Below, piece by piece: positions 1-6,577 of a stretch of DNA of 18,829 nucleotides. The DNA is taken from the NCBI GenBank assembly GCA_023300835.1, contig JALZVB010000243.1, positions 1 to 18,829 of the forward strand. Reading direction: 5' to 3'. Both the position numbers and the translations under genes were made by a program. Each line of letters begins with the position of its first letter. Position 1 is the first letter of the stretch. The stretch comes from Saprospiraceae bacterium. Lineage in GTDB: Bacteria > Bacteroidota > Bacteroidia > Chitinophagales > Saprospiraceae. The notes under the pieces are model-generated. The model saw only the letters and a program-made list of their open reading frames with translations. It was not told where the DNA came from and did no database searches.

Positions 1-401
1 AGGCCATTGTGTCCACCGTCAGAACCTTTAGGCTTTAGGCGCAAGACGCCATAGTCTAGACTGAGATCATCAACTATGACGAGTAGGTTTTCAGGTTTGA
101 TTTTGAGTTTACTCATCCAATAATTTACAGCCTTTCCGCTTCTATTCATATATGTGGAAGGCTTAAGTAAATGTATCTGGCGGCCTTTGTGTTTTATGAG
201 TGCCGTATCACCCAAGGTAGTAGGCTTGAATGTTCCTTTATAAGCTTCCGCCAAATGATCTACAACATCAAACCCGACGTTGTGTCTCGTGCCATCATAT
301 TCTCCGCCCATATTCCCTAGGCCTACAACTAAATACTTCATCTGAGGATCAAATTCTTCTTTCTTATTAAAAAGACTACTAAACCATTGTACTATACCCA
401 T
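1..401 (-). CDS. pth: Peptidyl-tRNA hydrolase, N-terminal part (cut by window edge)
   Basis: This enzyme cleaves the ester bond of peptidyl-tRNAs released from stalled ribosomes, recycling tRNA in the cytoplasm. About 133 codons are visible and the C-terminus lies beyond the left edge. The family motifs appear in order: VGLGNMG (Asn30), TRHNVGF (catalytic-type His40), KPSTYMNRSG, VIVDDLSL and GGHNGL. The ATG at 401 gives about 20 extra residues before MKYLVVGLGN, where most Pth proteins begin; the ATG at codon 21 is an alternative start. It lies 71 nt downstream of the YqeY-domain gene on the same strand, so rsmA, yqeY and pth may be one translation-quality operon. Family assignment is very secure; the start is less so. 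Confidence 0.95.
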   Translation of the reverse strand, partial: MGIVQWFSSLFNKKEEFDPQMKYLVVGLGNMGGEYDGTRHNVGFDVVDHLAEAYKGTFKPTTLGDTALIKHKGRQIHLLKPSTYMNRSGKAVNYWMSKLKIKPENLLVIVDDLSLDYGVLRLKPKGSDGGHNG

Positions 402-472
402 AATTGAGATTACATTAAGACATCGGGGTAGTAGTTACTTATTACCCAACGGAAGATATTGAGAAATCGTTT

Positions 473-919
473 CTAAGTCAATAAATTCTTAATAATACTA
501 GATAGTGTTTTTCCATCAGCTTGTCCCGCTAATTTCTTGGATGCCATTCCCATGACTTTTCCCATGTCTTTCATATTAGTAGCTCCTGTAGTCGCGATTA
601 TTTCCTTCAATATAGGCATCAATTCTGCCTCAGACAGTTGTTGAGGTAAGTAGCGTTGTAGTACAGCGATTTCTTCTCTTTCTGTAGCCGCAAGTTCTTC
701 TCTGTCTTGCTTAACATAGATCTCAAGAGAATCTTGTCTTGACTTTATAAGTTTCTGAACAAGTTTTATCTCGCTTTCATCATTGAGTTCAGTACCAGAA
801 CCATCTGTTTTGATTAGTATTATGGCTGCTTTGATCGCTCTTATGGTTCTCATTGCCGCTTTATCCTTAGCTTTCATTGCGGTCTTAAGATCGCCCATGA
901 TTTTAGTTTCTAAACTCAT
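473..919 (-). CDS. yqeY: GatB/YqeY domain-containing protein
   Basis: This 148-residue protein matches the stand-alone GatB/YqeY family, related to the C-terminal tRNA-binding tail domain of GatB in the tRNA-dependent amidotransferase. The molecular role of the stand-alone version is not settled. Visible hallmarks are a basic helical N-terminus (residues 1-35), the central block VLQRYLPQQLSEAEL, and the C-terminal block MKDMGKVMGMASKKL followed by a DGKTLSSIIKNLL-type ending. Length is normal for the family. It sits between rsmA (59 nt upstream) and pth (71 nt downstream), all on the minus strand. A perfect 16-bp palindrome and a TAnnTTTG match lie in the gap before it, so it may also be transcribed from its own start. 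Confidence 0.93.
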   Translation of the reverse strand: MSLETKIMGDLKTAMKAKDKAAMRTIRAIKAAIILIKTDGSGTELNDESEIKLVQKLIKSRQDSLEIYVKQDREELAATEREEIAVLQRYLPQQLSEAELMPILKEIIATTGATNMKDMGKVMGMASKKLAGQADGKTLSSIIKNLLT

Positions 920-947
920 ATCTGTTTATTTTATGCTTGTTTATTTA

Positions 948-963
948 ACTTTCGTACGAAAGT
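948..963. promoter_or_regulatory. Perfect 16-bp palindrome between rsmA and yqeY
   Basis: The sequence ACTTTCGTACGAAAGT reads identically on both strands. It lies 28 nt upstream of the yqeY start, just downstream of a possible -7 box at 974-981. Its size and place suit a dimeric regulator's operator. It could also fold as a short hairpin, but no U-tract follows on either strand, so an intrinsic terminator is unlikely. The symmetry is seen directly; the role is inference. Confidence 0.45.
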
Positions 964-973
964 ATAATTAATA

Positions 974-981
974 CAAATTTA
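974..981 (-). promoter_or_regulatory. Possible -7 box (TAAATTTG) for yqeY-pth
   Basis: On the minus strand TAAATTTG matches the Bacteroidota -7 consensus TAnnTTTG and begins at the rsmA stop codon. Initiation a few bases downstream would put the 16-bp palindrome in the early transcribed region. No convincing TTG -33 element lies at the usual distance, so this is weak and may be chance in AT-rich DNA. Confidence 0.3.
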
Positions 982-1761
982 TTGTTCTTCTCCTTCTGAT
1001 GCTGTTCTTTCTGCTGCAATCTGATTAGTAATCGTTACAAACTCTTGAACGCCTAGTTGTTCTGGTCTCATCTGATAACTTTCACCTATAGTATTATCTG
1101 TAAATGCTTTCAGTGTATTACGGAGCTTTTTACGACGCTGTGAGAAAGCTAGTTTTATGACCTGTGCATATAATTTTGGGTCACAACCTAGGTCTTGGTT
1201 GTTTTTTCGTCGCAAGACAATTACAGAAGAATTGACCTTGGGAGGTGGATCAAAGGCATCTGGACCTATATCAAATATCTTTTCTGCCGTATAGAATGCC
1301 TGTGCTCTCAGGCTAATAATACCATGTTTTCGACCACCTGGAGTAGCACATATTCTCTCGGCCACTTCTTTCTGGAACATACCTACCATAACGGGTATAT
1401 GCGCTTTGTTTTCTAGCATTCTGAAAATAATCTGGCTAGATATGTTGTATGGGAAGTTACCTACCAGACTGTAAGATTTGCCTTGGAACATATTAACCAG
1501 GTCAGCTTGTATAAAATCTTCATTGACAACTTTGACAGGTGATATGGTCTGACACAATATATTGACCATGTCTTCATCATACTCGATTGCCTTGAACTGT
1601 GGATATACTTTCTCTAATTCAAATGTAAGAACGCCTTGTCCAGGGCCTACTTCTAGCATAGGCTGGGTTGTGGGACAAGTATCATTTATGAGATTTACTA
1701 TCCTACTTATGACCTGATCATCACATAGAAAGTGCTGTCCAAGGTGTTTTTTAGCTTTCAT
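979..1761 (-). CDS. rsmA: 16S rRNA (adenine1518/1519-N6)-dimethyltransferase RsmA/KsgA
   Basis: RsmA uses S-adenosylmethionine to dimethylate two adjacent adenines in the 3'-terminal hairpin of 16S rRNA late in 30S assembly. The 260-residue product has the family start KKHLGQHFL (residues 4-12), SAM-binding motif I MLEVGPGQGVLT (35-46), acidic motif II around IEYDEDM (59-65), and the catalytic motif GNFPYNISSQ (101-110), the NFPY variant of the amino-methyltransferase (N/D)PPY motif. The basic segment FSQRRKKLRNTL near residues 205-217 is typical of the C-terminal domain. Length is normal. It is divergent from pdxA; in E. coli pdxA and ksgA are also adjacent, though in one operon. Downstream genes yqeY and pth share its strand. 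Confidence 0.97.
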   Translation of the reverse strand: MKAKKHLGQHFLCDDQVISRIVNLINDTCPTTQPMLEVGPGQGVLTFELEKVYPQFKAIEYDEDMVNILCQTISPVKVVNEDFIQADLVNMFQGKSYSLVGNFPYNISSQIIFRMLENKAHIPVMVGMFQKEVAERICATPGGRKHGIISLRAQAFYTAEKIFDIGPDAFDPPPKVNSSVIVLRRKNNQDLGCDPKLYAQVIKLAFSQRRKKLRNTLKAFTDNTIGESYQMRPEQLGVQEFVTITNQIAAERTASEGEEQ

Positions 1762-1851
1762 AAAGAATCGAATAATTTGGCCAAAATGACGAATATAACC
1801 TATTGATAATCAATTATTTGATTTTAGGGAAGACAATAATGATAACTCGAT

Positions 1852-1859
1852 TATCTTTG
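1852..1859 (+). promoter_or_regulatory. Predicted pdxA -7 box (TATCTTTG)
   Basis: TATCTTTG matches the Bacteroidota -7 consensus TAnnTTTG exactly and ends 19 nt before the pdxA ATG, which would give a short leader. No clear TTG element is present 19-23 nt upstream; the nearest TTTG (1817-1820) is about 31 nt away, so the -33 element is weak. Confidence 0.5.
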
Positions 1860-1878
1860 TGCTGAATCAAGTGATGAT

Positions 1879-2928
1879 ATGTCAAAAATAAAAATCGGAA
1901 TAACAATAGGTGATATCAATGGGATAGGACCGGAGGTAATTATAAAAGCCCTTTCTCACCCCAAGATAACGGACTTCTTTGTCCCTATTATATACGGATC
2001 TACCAAAGTTCTCTCTCATTACCTCAATATTTACAAGGATATACACCTTCCTTATGTATCTACTCAGGATGTAGAAAGTGCTGCACATCATAAGATAAAT
2101 GTTATCAATGTAGGCGGCGATAATGTAAAAGTCTCAATGGGACAGGCGACTAAAGTCAGTGGAGAAATAGCTATGAAAGCCATTGAAGCTGCTGTAAAAG
2201 ATGCCAAAGACGGTAAATTAGACGCCATTGTAACAGCGCCTATCAACAAGGAAGCTATGGAAATGGCAGGATTTAAGCATGTTGGCCATACAGAATACCT
2301 TACTGAAGCGTTTGAAGCACCAGAATCTGTAATGACGATGGTATCTGATTCAGCGATCATAGCTGTAGCCAGTAACCATGTGCCTGTATCTAAAATTGCC
2401 GAAAGCTTAAGCAAACACGTACTTCTCAGAAAAATGAAAGTATTGACGAATGCGCTTAAAACTGATTTTGGTTTTGAGAAGCCAATGATAGGTGTTCTAG
2501 GACTCAATCCACATGCTGGCGACGGTGGTGTTATAGGAGGTGAAGAAAAAGAATATATTATCCCTGCGATAATGGAAGCTAAGCGAAACCAGATACTTGT
2601 CTCTGGTCCACATCCAGCAGATGGATTCTTTGGATCTTCTGATTTTACAAAAGTAGACGCGATTCTAGCTATGTATCATGATCAGGGGCTTATCCCGTTC
2701 AAATTACTATCGTTTGGTAATGGTGTAAATTATACAGCAGGGTTACCCGTTATAAGAACTTCTCCAGATCATGGAACGGCATATGATATTGTAGGTAAAG
2801 ATAAGGCTGATCCCAGTTCATTAAGAAAAGCGTTGTTCCTTGCTAAGGACTTGTTTAATAACAGGAAGTTGGCGAAGGAGTTTAAGAGAGAGAGACCAGC
2901 TAAAAAAGCTAGTAGCAAATCGAGATAA
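1879..2928 (+). CDS. pdxA: 4-hydroxythreonine-4-phosphate dehydrogenase PdxA
   Basis: PdxA oxidises 4-phosphohydroxy-L-threonine with NAD, and the product decarboxylates before ring closure in the DXP-dependent pathway to pyridoxal 5'-phosphate. The 349-residue protein carries the family motifs: GDINGIGPEV at the N-terminus, VTAPINKEAM (118-127), HVGHTEYL with metal ligand His137, GLNPHAGDGG with His212, GPHPADGFF (243-251), MYHDQGLIPFK with His267, and RTSPDHGTAYDI (293-304). All three expected metal-binding histidines are present. The C-terminus ends in a short Lys/Arg-rich tail, slightly beyond the usual end. The gene is divergent from rsmA. Its stop codon overlaps the U-tract end of a small RNA coming from the other strand. 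Confidence 0.97.
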   Translation: MSKIKIGITIGDINGIGPEVIIKALSHPKITDFFVPIIYGSTKVLSHYLNIYKDIHLPYVSTQDVESAAHHKINVINVGGDNVKVSMGQATKVSGEIAMKAIEAAVKDAKDGKLDAIVTAPINKEAMEMAGFKHVGHTEYLTEAFEAPESVMTMVSDSAIIAVASNHVPVSKIAESLSKHVLLRKMKVLTNALKTDFGFEKPMIGVLGLNPHAGDGGVIGGEEKEYIIPAIMEAKRNQILVSGPHPADGFFGSSDFTKVDAILAMYHDQGLIPFKLLSFGNGVNYTAGLPVIRTSPDHGTAYDIVGKDKADPSSLRKALFLAKDLFNNRKLAKEFKRERPAKKASSKSR

Positions 2929-3042
2929 AAAAAGAGTGCCAAAGCATAAGGAGGAAATCCAAGATTAGGTTGAGATTTAGGTTCTAAAAAAATCTTCCCT
3001 AGGTTGGTTAACTTACTCGTATCACCTCTATTTCTTTGGCAC
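2927..3042 (-). ncRNA. Structured small RNA of about 116 nt, candidate 6S-type (Flavo-1-like) RNA
   Basis: Read on the minus strand, the predicted RNA starts with GUGCCAAAG (3042-3034) and ends with the exact complement CUUUGGCAC (2944-2936) followed by UC and seven U. This gives a 9-bp closing stem and an intrinsic-terminator-like end. Inside are further pairings: AAGAUU with AAUCUU, an apical UUUAG-AAC-CUAAA hairpin, and GAGG with CCUC, making a long rod with internal loops. A perfect TAnnTTTG box ends 3 nt before the predicted 5' end. Size, closed ends, rod shape and own promoter suit 6S RNA, whose Bacteroidota relatives include the Flavo-1 and Bacteroidales-1 families. That identity is inference from shape, not a search. 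A standard SRP RNA core is not seen. Confidence 0.62.
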
Positions 3043-3045
3043 ACT

Positions 3046-3053
3046 CAAATATA
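3046..3053 (-). promoter_or_regulatory. -7 box (TATATTTG) of the small RNA promoter
   Basis: On the minus strand TATATTTG is a perfect TAnnTTTG match. Transcription starting 4 nt further on would begin exactly at the first base of the RNA's closing stem, which supports both predictions. No TTG is seen at the -33 position; instead a 21-bp AT-only palindrome lies just upstream (3066-3086). Confidence 0.6.
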
Positions 3054-3170
3054 GTGGATTTATATATATATAATTTAATTATATATTAAATAAATCCTGA
3101 TTTCGTCTAAAAAATCAATAATAACGCTTTCCCGTTATAACTTTAACTAAAATTTTTGTTTTTCGATGGA

Positions 3171-3737
3171 CTAATAAGTCCTTACTTTCCGCATAGATGG
3201 GTTAGCATTTCTATCTAGGGACTGTAAATTATACTTCTCTACTTTACTAATAAGTTTTTGAGCATATTGTTTATCGGTGGCATATCCTGCTTTTTTGAGC
3301 CCGTGTGCCCATCCTCGATAGTCTGTCTTACCCAGTTTGAATAATTTCTTATAATGTTCGGTATGTTTCAAGAAATTAGAGTGATCAACATATGAATCTA
3401 AAGCTGAATCGTAAGCTCTAAAACAAGATTTGATGATTTTTCCCTGTGCATTGGTATCATCATCTTTATGATAGTATGTGTTTCCGTTCCAATATCGCTT
3501 ACACTTAATACCAAAATGGTTATTGGCTTTAGTAGCGAGATTACTCTGTCCGTAATTAGACTCATGCAATCCTTGTGCAATGGTTATGCTGGCAGGAATT
3601 CCAGTACGATACATTTCTATTATGGCCAACTCCTTATACGCTTCAATGTAGTTGTAGGCCGCTTTTTCCATTCTGTTCTCAGTAGGCATAATAGTGGCCA
3701 TTAAGAACATGAGGATGTTCAGGTATATTAAATTCAA
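3171..3737 (-). CDS. Glucosaminidase-domain peptidoglycan hydrolase
   Basis: The product resembles the FlgJ/LytG-type N-acetylglucosaminidase family (Pfam Glucosaminidase), which cleaves beta-1,4 bonds in the glycan strands of peptidoglycan. Visible motifs are SITIAQGLHESNYGQS (residues 50-65), where Glu59 is the expected catalytic acid, KANNHFGIKC (70-79), FRAYDSALDSYVDHSNFL (106-123), and the closing block KAGYATDKQYAQKLI. The longest reading starts at TTG (3737) and gives the hydrophobic N-terminus NLIYLNILMFLMATIM, a plausible signal peptide or anchor. The first ATG (3710) would remove half of it. Because the substrate is outside the cytoplasm, I favour the TTG start. It is divergent from the DNA glycosylase gene. 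Domain assignment is strong; physiological role is unknown. Confidence 0.88.
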   Translation of the reverse strand: MNLIYLNILMFLMATIMPTENRMEKAAYNYIEAYKELAIIEMYRTGIPASITIAQGLHESNYGQSNLATKANNHFGIKCKRYWNGNTYYHKDDDTNAQGKIIKSCFRAYDSALDSYVDHSNFLKHTEHYKKLFKLGKTDYRGWAHGLKKAGYATDKQYAQKLISKVEKYNLQSLDRNANPSMRKVRTY

Positions 3738-3776
3738 AATCAGGTCGTTTGATTATATTTATCCAAAAGCTGTGCC

Positions 3777-4427
3777 ATGATCCATATTATGAGTGATTCT
3801 ATTGATCTAAAGGATAGAAAAAAACATCTATTCAAGGATAAGATTCTTAAGAAAGCATTTAAGAATTTAGAACCCCTATATCTTCCGCCATCTGGAAATG
3901 TATATAATGAACTTATCAAGGCTATCGTCTATCAACAGATCTCATATAAAGCCGCTGATGCTATCTTTGGAAGACTTTCTAGTCTGTTTCAGGATAAGCT
4001 CTATGAGCCCCAAGAAATGTTGGAGCATACTCATGATACGCTGCGATCAATAGGTTTATCTAATCAGAAAGCGACGTACTGTCGTAATATCTCAGAGTAC
4101 TTTCTTGCGCATGCGCTTTATGATTGTGATTGGAGTAAGAGAGATGATAAAAGCATTATCAAATTACTCACAGAGATAAAAGGCGTAGGGCAGTGGACCG
4201 CAGAGATGATGCTTTTGTTTGAGTTGAAACGTCCTGATGTTTTTCCAGTAGGTGACCTTGCGATCAGACAAGCCCTCATCAGTTTATACGGATTGACTGC
4301 TGAAAAGAAAGCGCTTATCAAAGAACTTAATCAGATGTCAGAGAAATGGAAACCATACCGGAGTACGGTTACGTTGTATTTGTGGAGTTGGAAGCGGGCG
4401 CAGGAGTTAATTAAAAAAGCTACCTAA
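3777..4427 (+). CDS. DNA-3-methyladenine glycosylase 2 (AlkA-type, HhH-GPD)
   Basis: This 216-residue protein belongs to the HhH-GPD base-excision glycosylases and most resembles the AlkA/DNA-3-methyladenine glycosylase II group, which removes alkylated bases from DNA. It shows AIVYQQISYKAAD (residues 49-61), the helix-hairpin-helix EIKGVGQWTAEMMLLF (133-148), and the catalytic-aspartate segment FPVGDLAIRQAL with Asp160. The C-terminal WKPYRSTVTLYLWSWKR is also typical. It lacks the AlkA N-terminal beta domain, as short bacterial homologues do. No four-cysteine iron-sulfur loop follows, which argues against EndoIII/MutY. An ATG at 3789 (codon 5) is an equally good start. The gene is divergent from the glucosaminidase. 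Confidence 0.9.
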   Translation: MIHIMSDSIDLKDRKKHLFKDKILKKAFKNLEPLYLPPSGNVYNELIKAIVYQQISYKAADAIFGRLSSLFQDKLYEPQEMLEHTHDTLRSIGLSNQKATYCRNISEYFLAHALYDCDWSKRDDKSIIKLLTEIKGVGQWTAEMMLLFELKRPDVFPVGDLAIRQALISLYGLTAEKKALIKELNQMSEKWKPYRSTVTLYLWSWKRAQELIKKAT

Positions 4428-4515
4428 AAAAACAACGAAGCCCTGTTATCACTACTCTTATCCACATCGATTGAACCCTATGAGACATATTACGTTAAGT
4501 GTAAAAAACAAACAC

Positions 4516-4686
4516 ATGTTCGGACTTTTTAAGAAGAAAAACCCTATTGATAAATTACAAGCGGAGTATAAAAAGCTACAAGAAGAAGCATTCATATTAT
4601 CTAAGACGGACCGCAAAGCATCTGACTCTAAAACAGCTGAAGCTGAAGAAGTCATGAAGCAAATTATGAAAATTAAGGGTGAGTAA
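4516..4686 (+). CDS. Lacal_2735 family mini-protein
   Basis: A 56-residue protein beginning MFGLFKKKNPIDKLQ, with the later block SKTDRKASDSKTAEAEEVM. This pattern fits the small Bacteroidota family named Lacal_2735, of unknown function: MFGLFKKK start, a short coiled helix and a conserved DRKASD segment. The predicted fold is one or two charged amphipathic helices without membrane segments or cysteines. An ATG further upstream (4471) would add 15 residues, but family members begin at the MFGLFKKK methionine, so I chose 4516. It follows the glycosylase gene by 88 nt on the same strand and converges with the metalloprotease gene. Confidence 0.75.
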   Translation: MFGLFKKKNPIDKLQAEYKKLQEEAFILSKTDRKASDSKTAEAEEVMKQIMKIKGE

Positions 4687-4693
4687 GTATAGT

Positions 4694-4716
4694 ACTAAAC
4701 GGTCTTAGGTTTTAGT
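4694..4716. terminator. Short hairpin between convergent genes
   Basis: ACTAAAC and GTTTTAGT form a 7-bp stem with one extra T around an 8-nt loop, between the Lacal_2735-like stop and the end of the metalloprotease gene. It could halt transcription from either side, but there is no clear U-tract on either strand, so this is weak. Confidence 0.28.
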
Positions 4717-5944
4717 TCGTGTTTAGCCCAACTGGATTTATGTCTTTCATTCTTGGATTTTTGTAGACAAAGAAGTTAACGGGTTCTTTCTTGTTTTTAA
4801 CAAAACGAATCCCTTCCCATAGTTCTCCGCAATCATTGTGTAGATGTGCAAAACTGTGGAGGTGTAATTGGCCGCGGCCTTCTACAATTATGGAACTGCC
4901 AGCAGGCATAGCCGTTCTTCCGTGTATATCTAATCTACCTTTATCTGTAATTATTATATTATGACGTATGTCTCTGTCTCCTTTCCATTCGACATGATCG
5001 CTAATAATAATTGTCTTTGTCACGTCTAGCTTACACCAGTCTTTTACTAGTAGTTTCCTTGTTCTAGAGTCAAATCGATTGAGCCCTTTATGTATTTTTC
5101 CTATCTGACATGGGGTATAAGTCAATTGTTGGTTATTATAATCCATGACATTGTTGGAATGAGGTCCGTCGCATGGCGCTGGTGCATTAGCATCAAAACA
5201 ATTGGGATGAGAGGGGGTATCATCACATCCATCATGTTTGGTCCATGCATGTGCTAGACCTAGAACATGTCCGATCTCATGATTAATAAGGCCTGCATGA
5301 AACCAAGATTCATGGCCTCCGTGAAATAAACCAGAAATTTTAATTGAAGTTCCTAGTGCAATTCCTGTGCTTTTGACTCTGTAAGTTTTAGACTTGATAC
5401 TGTCGTTAGGTTGTGCCATTACAAATATATTCAGGATAGAATCTCCGCCTACAACATGTTTAGAAATGACATTTTTCTTATAGTTATTTTTCTTCTTTCC
5501 TTTATGTAGAAAGTAATATTCCTTCTCTTCTATATGAAGATAAAAGCCATCGTCTTCTGGATCATTAGTTGCTGGAACTACAACATATCTGAATCCGGGG
5601 TCTAATACAGGAGTATTGTTACCGATAGGTAGTGTCATTTTATCATTCTTTCCCAGTCGTCCATTAGCATACTTCATAGCAGCCTTCATGTATTTACGAC
5701 CTTCATCTAGAGAATAATTGTTATCTCTGGCAGGGGAATCTATGAAATGGACATTACATCTAATTGTACGATTCTGGTGATATTCATCTGGACAATTATT
5801 GATGGATTCGTAGCCAGGTCTTTTGTAATTTTCTTCTTCCTCACTAGGAATAGCTTGCGTAAAATCTGATATATAAACGTCTCGTATTTTAGGAGAGCAG
5901 GTAATCGATGTAAATACAATAATGGCCAGAAGAAAAAGTCTCAT
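4712..5944 (-). CDS. Secreted lipoprotein metalloprotease (M43/pappalysin-like)
   Basis: A 410-residue predicted lipoprotein with a hydrophobic N-terminus and lipobox ending at Cys16 (TSITC), so mature protein should be membrane-anchored outside the cytoplasm. Residues 222-232 read HEIGHVLGLAH, the metzincin zinc motif with ligands His222, His226 and His232 and catalytic Glu223. DGCDDTP (238-244) and the Met-turn NNVMDYN (264-270) followed by YTPCQIGKIH match the order in M43 cytophagalysin/pappalysin peptidases. Residues from about 310 to 385 look like successive short beta strands rich in Ile, Val, Gly and His, possibly a small beta-helix. No type IX secretion C-terminal domain is obvious. 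Substrate unknown. Peptidase fold is secure, M43 assignment likely. Confidence 0.85.
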   Translation of the reverse strand: MRLFLLAIIVFTSITCSPKIRDVYISDFTQAIPSEEEENYKRPGYESINNCPDEYHQNRTIRCNVHFIDSPARDNNYSLDEGRKYMKAAMKYANGRLGKNDKMTLPIGNNTPVLDPGFRYVVVPATNDPEDDGFYLHIEEKEYYFLHKGKKKNNYKKNVISKHVVGGDSILNIFVMAQPNDSIKSKTYRVKSTGIALGTSIKISGLFHGGHESWFHAGLINHEIGHVLGLAHAWTKHDGCDDTPSHPNCFDANAPAPCDGPHSNNVMDYNNQQLTYTPCQIGKIHKGLNRFDSRTRKLLVKDWCKLDVTKTIIISDHVEWKGDRDIRHNIIITDKGRLDIHGRTAMPAGSSIIVEGRGQLHLHSFAHLHNDCGELWEGIRFVKNKKEPVNFFVYKNPRMKDINPVGLNTN

Positions 5945-5983
5945 AGGTTATAACTTGTAGCTTGTAAGATAAGAGGATTTTAT

Positions 5984-6016
5984 CAAACGTAACTTGCACT
6001 ACTGAAAAGCTTCCAA
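5984..6016 (-). promoter_or_regulatory. Predicted promoter of the metalloprotease gene
   Basis: On the minus strand a TTG (6016-6014) is followed after 22 nt by TACGTTTG (5991-5984), a perfect TAnnTTTG -7 box, with the ATG at 5944. The -33 element lies in the 3' end of the upstream small gene. Confidence 0.5.
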
Positions 6017-6307
6017 CATCCTCAATAATCTATCAGATGTCATAATAAAGTATGTAACAAACAGAAGCACTACGATAATATATAACAACCTGAGATTAGC
6101 TTTTTTCTTGTATTGAGATCTTATGTCTTTATTAACACCGATATAGTTGTTTTTGAACCCCATTTTGATACGTTCCTTAGCCAGGTCTTCATCAGTTATG
6201 TTTTTATACTGCTTGAGACGGTGTTCTAGCGCTTCCTTGTCTGGGTTATAAAACCGAGGTATATAGCCAAATGTCTTATGTTTTGTTCTTTTTCCAAATG
6301 AAATCAT
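5999..6307 (-). CDS. Small single-pass membrane protein, unknown function
   Basis: This 102-residue protein is not assigned to a named family. The first 70 residues are charged and Tyr/Lys-rich, with GYIPRFYNPDKEALEHRL near residues 14-31 resembling short Bacteroidota membrane proteins that share an RFYNP-like motif. Residues 73-90 (RLLYIIVVLLFVTYFIMT) form one transmembrane segment, followed by a short amphipathic tail. With Lys/Arg just before the segment, the N-terminal domain is probably cytoplasmic. There are no cysteines and no signal peptide. It lies 54 nt upstream of the metalloprotease gene on the same strand, but that gene has its own predicted promoter. Upstream, a symmetric hairpin (6358-6394) separates it from the divergent amidophosphoribosyltransferase gene. 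Confidence 0.72.
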   Translation of the reverse strand: MISFGKRTKHKTFGYIPRFYNPDKEALEHRLKQYKNITDEDLAKERIKMGFKNNYIGVNKDIRSQYKKKANLRLLYIIVVLLFVTYFIMTSDRLLRMLEAFQ

Positions 6308-6357
6308 ACGGCTGGGTTTTAAATTTATAGTCTGAAAATATTACTTTTTTATCAGAA

Positions 6358-6394
6358 CGACATTCACAATGTACTTTTTACATAGTTTATGTCG
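6358..6394. repeat. Symmetric two-stem inverted repeat between divergent genes
   Basis: CGACAT pairs with ATGTCG and, inside a 5-by-5 internal loop, ATGTA pairs with TACAT around CTTTT. The 37-bp structure is centred in the intergenic region between the small membrane protein gene and the amidophosphoribosyltransferase gene. It has no downstream U-tract. It may be an operator or a leader structure for the minus-strand gene. Confidence 0.4.
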
Positions 6395-6502
6395 CATTGG
6401 TATTAGAACTGACATCAATTGTCTAAAATATAGATGCTTATAATTGAGGTTTTGGTTGGTTAATAAATTGTTGGTTTTGTGTTGGCAATTTGACAGTTAT
6501 AA

Positions 6503-6534
6503 TTGACTTCAACTAAGACAATAGGTTACTTTTG
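6503..6534 (+). promoter_or_regulatory. Predicted promoter of the amidophosphoribosyltransferase gene
   Basis: TTG (6503-6505) is followed after 21 nt by TACTTTTG (6527-6534), a perfect TAnnTTTG box. This is the best two-element Bacteroidota promoter in the window. A start a few bases later leaves a leader of roughly 40 nt before the ATG at 6578. Confidence 0.6.
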
Positions 6535-6577
6535 TATTTCTCGCATTTTTAATCTGTAAGCAAACCGCTATTGAATT

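Noticed and set aside
783..971. Plus-strand 62-codon open frame opposite yqeY
   Set aside because: Hydrophobic antisense shadow of the YqeY-domain gene, with no ribosome site or family match.
2927..3042. Signal recognition particle RNA as identity of the small RNA
   Set aside because: The conserved SRP RNA core around the GGAA tetraloop and its AGCAG side is not present; only a chance GGGAAG occurs.
2769..3044. Minus-strand open frame of 91 codons across the pdxA end
   Set aside because: It overlaps pdxA and the structured RNA and has no recognisable protein pattern.
6438..6506. Direct repeat TTATAATTGA, copies at 6438-6447 and 6497-6506
   Set aside because: A 10-bp AT-rich repeat in an AT-rich gap is not surprising, and the second copy overlaps the predicted -33 region without clear symmetry.
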